Below, in pieces: positions 63,550 to 64,000 of a stretch of 64,000 nucleotides of DNA. Positions within the stretch are counted from its first letter, which is position 1. Every line of letters begins with the position of its first letter. Source of the stretch: an uncultured Sphingorhabdus sp. (lineage in GTDB: Bacteria > Pseudomonadota > Alphaproteobacteria > Sphingomonadales > Sphingomonadaceae); the NCBI GenBank assembly GCA_947501885.1, contig CANMXN010000001.1:1922001-1986000 (forward strand), in the 5' to 3' direction. The translations under genes and the position numbers were made by a program. The notes under the pieces were generated by a model that was not told the origin of the DNA, ran no database searches, and saw nothing but the letters and a program-made list of their open reading frames with translations.

Positions 63550-64000
63550 GCCGCTGGCTCTGCTGCAAGGGGTGAAGGGCAATATTGCGTAATATAATCG
63601 CTATGTTGTGGTAATTCATTGGCGCTGCGTTGCATTAATTGTTTCAGGCCATTGAGGTGATGCTTAATATCACTATCGGGCAATAATGATACACGATCAT
63701 CCCATTGGCGCGGAATGATGCGTTGCCCCAGATAGACTGCTATCCAACTAGGTTGTAGAAATAATCCACGATCATAAGCGGTTACGCGGCCTCGTTGTCT
63801 AAATAGCTCCATTTTTTCGTTAAGGCTGTCGGGAATCTGCATGGTACGCATATAGTTCCAAAACTCGCTATCATCGCGTTCTGTCGCATGGTAATGAAGG
63901 ATAAGAAAGTCGCGCACGCGCTCAAATTCTAAATCCATCAAATCATTATATTCCTTACGATCTATATGAACACTGCTGGCTGATGGAAAATGCTCCAGTA
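63546..64000 (-). CDS. tryptophan-halogenase-like protein, 5' end outside window
   Basis: C-terminal part of about 151 codons; the frame stays open to the window edge, so the start is not visible. It reads ...LEHFPSASSVHIDRKEY, then FERVRDFLILHYHATERDDSEFWNYMRTMQIPDSL, which aligns with the same region in the two intact halogenase-like proteins downstream (RVRDFLVLHYNATERDDSEFW). Its catalytic motifs are outside the window. It overlaps the degenerate paralogue by four bases (ATGA), placing it in the same operon. The gene boundaries are therefore incomplete and activity cannot be judged. Confidence 0.85.
   Translation of the reverse strand, partial: LEHFPSASSVHIDRKEYNDLMDLEFERVRDFLILHYHATERDDSEFWNYMRTMQIPDSLNEKMELFRQRGRVTAYDRGLFLQPSWIAVYLGQRIIPRQWDDRVSLLPDSDIKHHLNGLKQLMQRSANELPQHSDYITQYCPSPLAAEPAA

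Overview
The window looks like chromosomal DNA from a sphingomonad-type alphaproteobacterium (Sphingomonadales) that is AT-rich for that group. Three things support this. The gene order ubiB-ubiE / mutM-rpsT-dnaA and secB / tim44-mltA-smr is alphaproteobacterial. The aerobic ubiquinone set (ubiB, ubiE, ubiG, coq7) is present. The last 8 kb is a TonB receptor next to tryptophan-halogenase-like flavoproteins, an arrangement common in Caulobacter, Xanthomonas and sphingomonads. I see no insertion sequence, prophage, CRISPR array, tRNA or rRNA. Most of the window is densely packed housekeeping sequence.

Layout. 1-2.9 kb: a SulP anion transporter (cut by the left edge) with an alpha- and a beta-carbonic anhydrase, probably a bicarbonate/CO2 unit. 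3.0-3.85 kb: an AT-rich NYN-domain RNase-like gene behind a strongly folded leader. 3.9-9.6 kb: ubiB, ubiE, mutM, rpsT, dnaA. 9.7-13.7 kb: a DUF4136 lipoprotein, trpS, murJ, secB. 14.0-18.5 kb: tim44-like, mltA, smr, dapE and a conserved hypothetical gene. 18.7-19.1 kb: a small lipoprotein built almost only of Ala, Cys and Gly in 11-residue repeats. 19.4-23.5 kb: a GST and the rpmH-rnpA-yidD-yidC-engB operon. 23.7-28.9 kb: a peroxiredoxin, a PGPGW-like membrane protein, a ClpP-fold-like secreted protein, yifB, and a bactofilin overlapping an M23 peptidase. 29.2-36.5 kb: proA-nadD-rsfS-rlmH-envC-ctpA-dsbB-coq7-rhomboid. 36.7-45.3 kb: a secreted hypothetical, a DUF885 peptidase, two bacterial PH-domain membrane proteins, a nitronate monooxygenase-like protein, lysC, ubiG and a GST. 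45.4-45.8 kb: two candidate small RNAs. 45.9-53.5 kb: gltD-DUF2059-gltB with a VOC protein. 53.7-55.6 kb: uppP and an NDUFA9-like protein. 55.8-64.0 kb: a TonB receptor, then four halogenase-family genes in a tightly overlapping operon (the last cut by the right edge), with a LacI-type operator-like dyad upstream of the receptor.

The most unusual items are the Cys/Ala hendecad-repeat lipoprotein (18705-19058), the tandem candidate sRNAs, one of which displays an anti-Shine-Dalgarno loop (45401-45777), the folded leader of the NYN gene, the halogenase operon containing a degenerate paralogue without any halogenase motif, a yifB gene that seems to need an ATC or ATT start codon, and a MutM whose zinc finger has Asp in place of one Cys. 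Start codons were chosen from ribosome-binding sites and family lengths. All family assignments come from reading motifs; no database search was possible.
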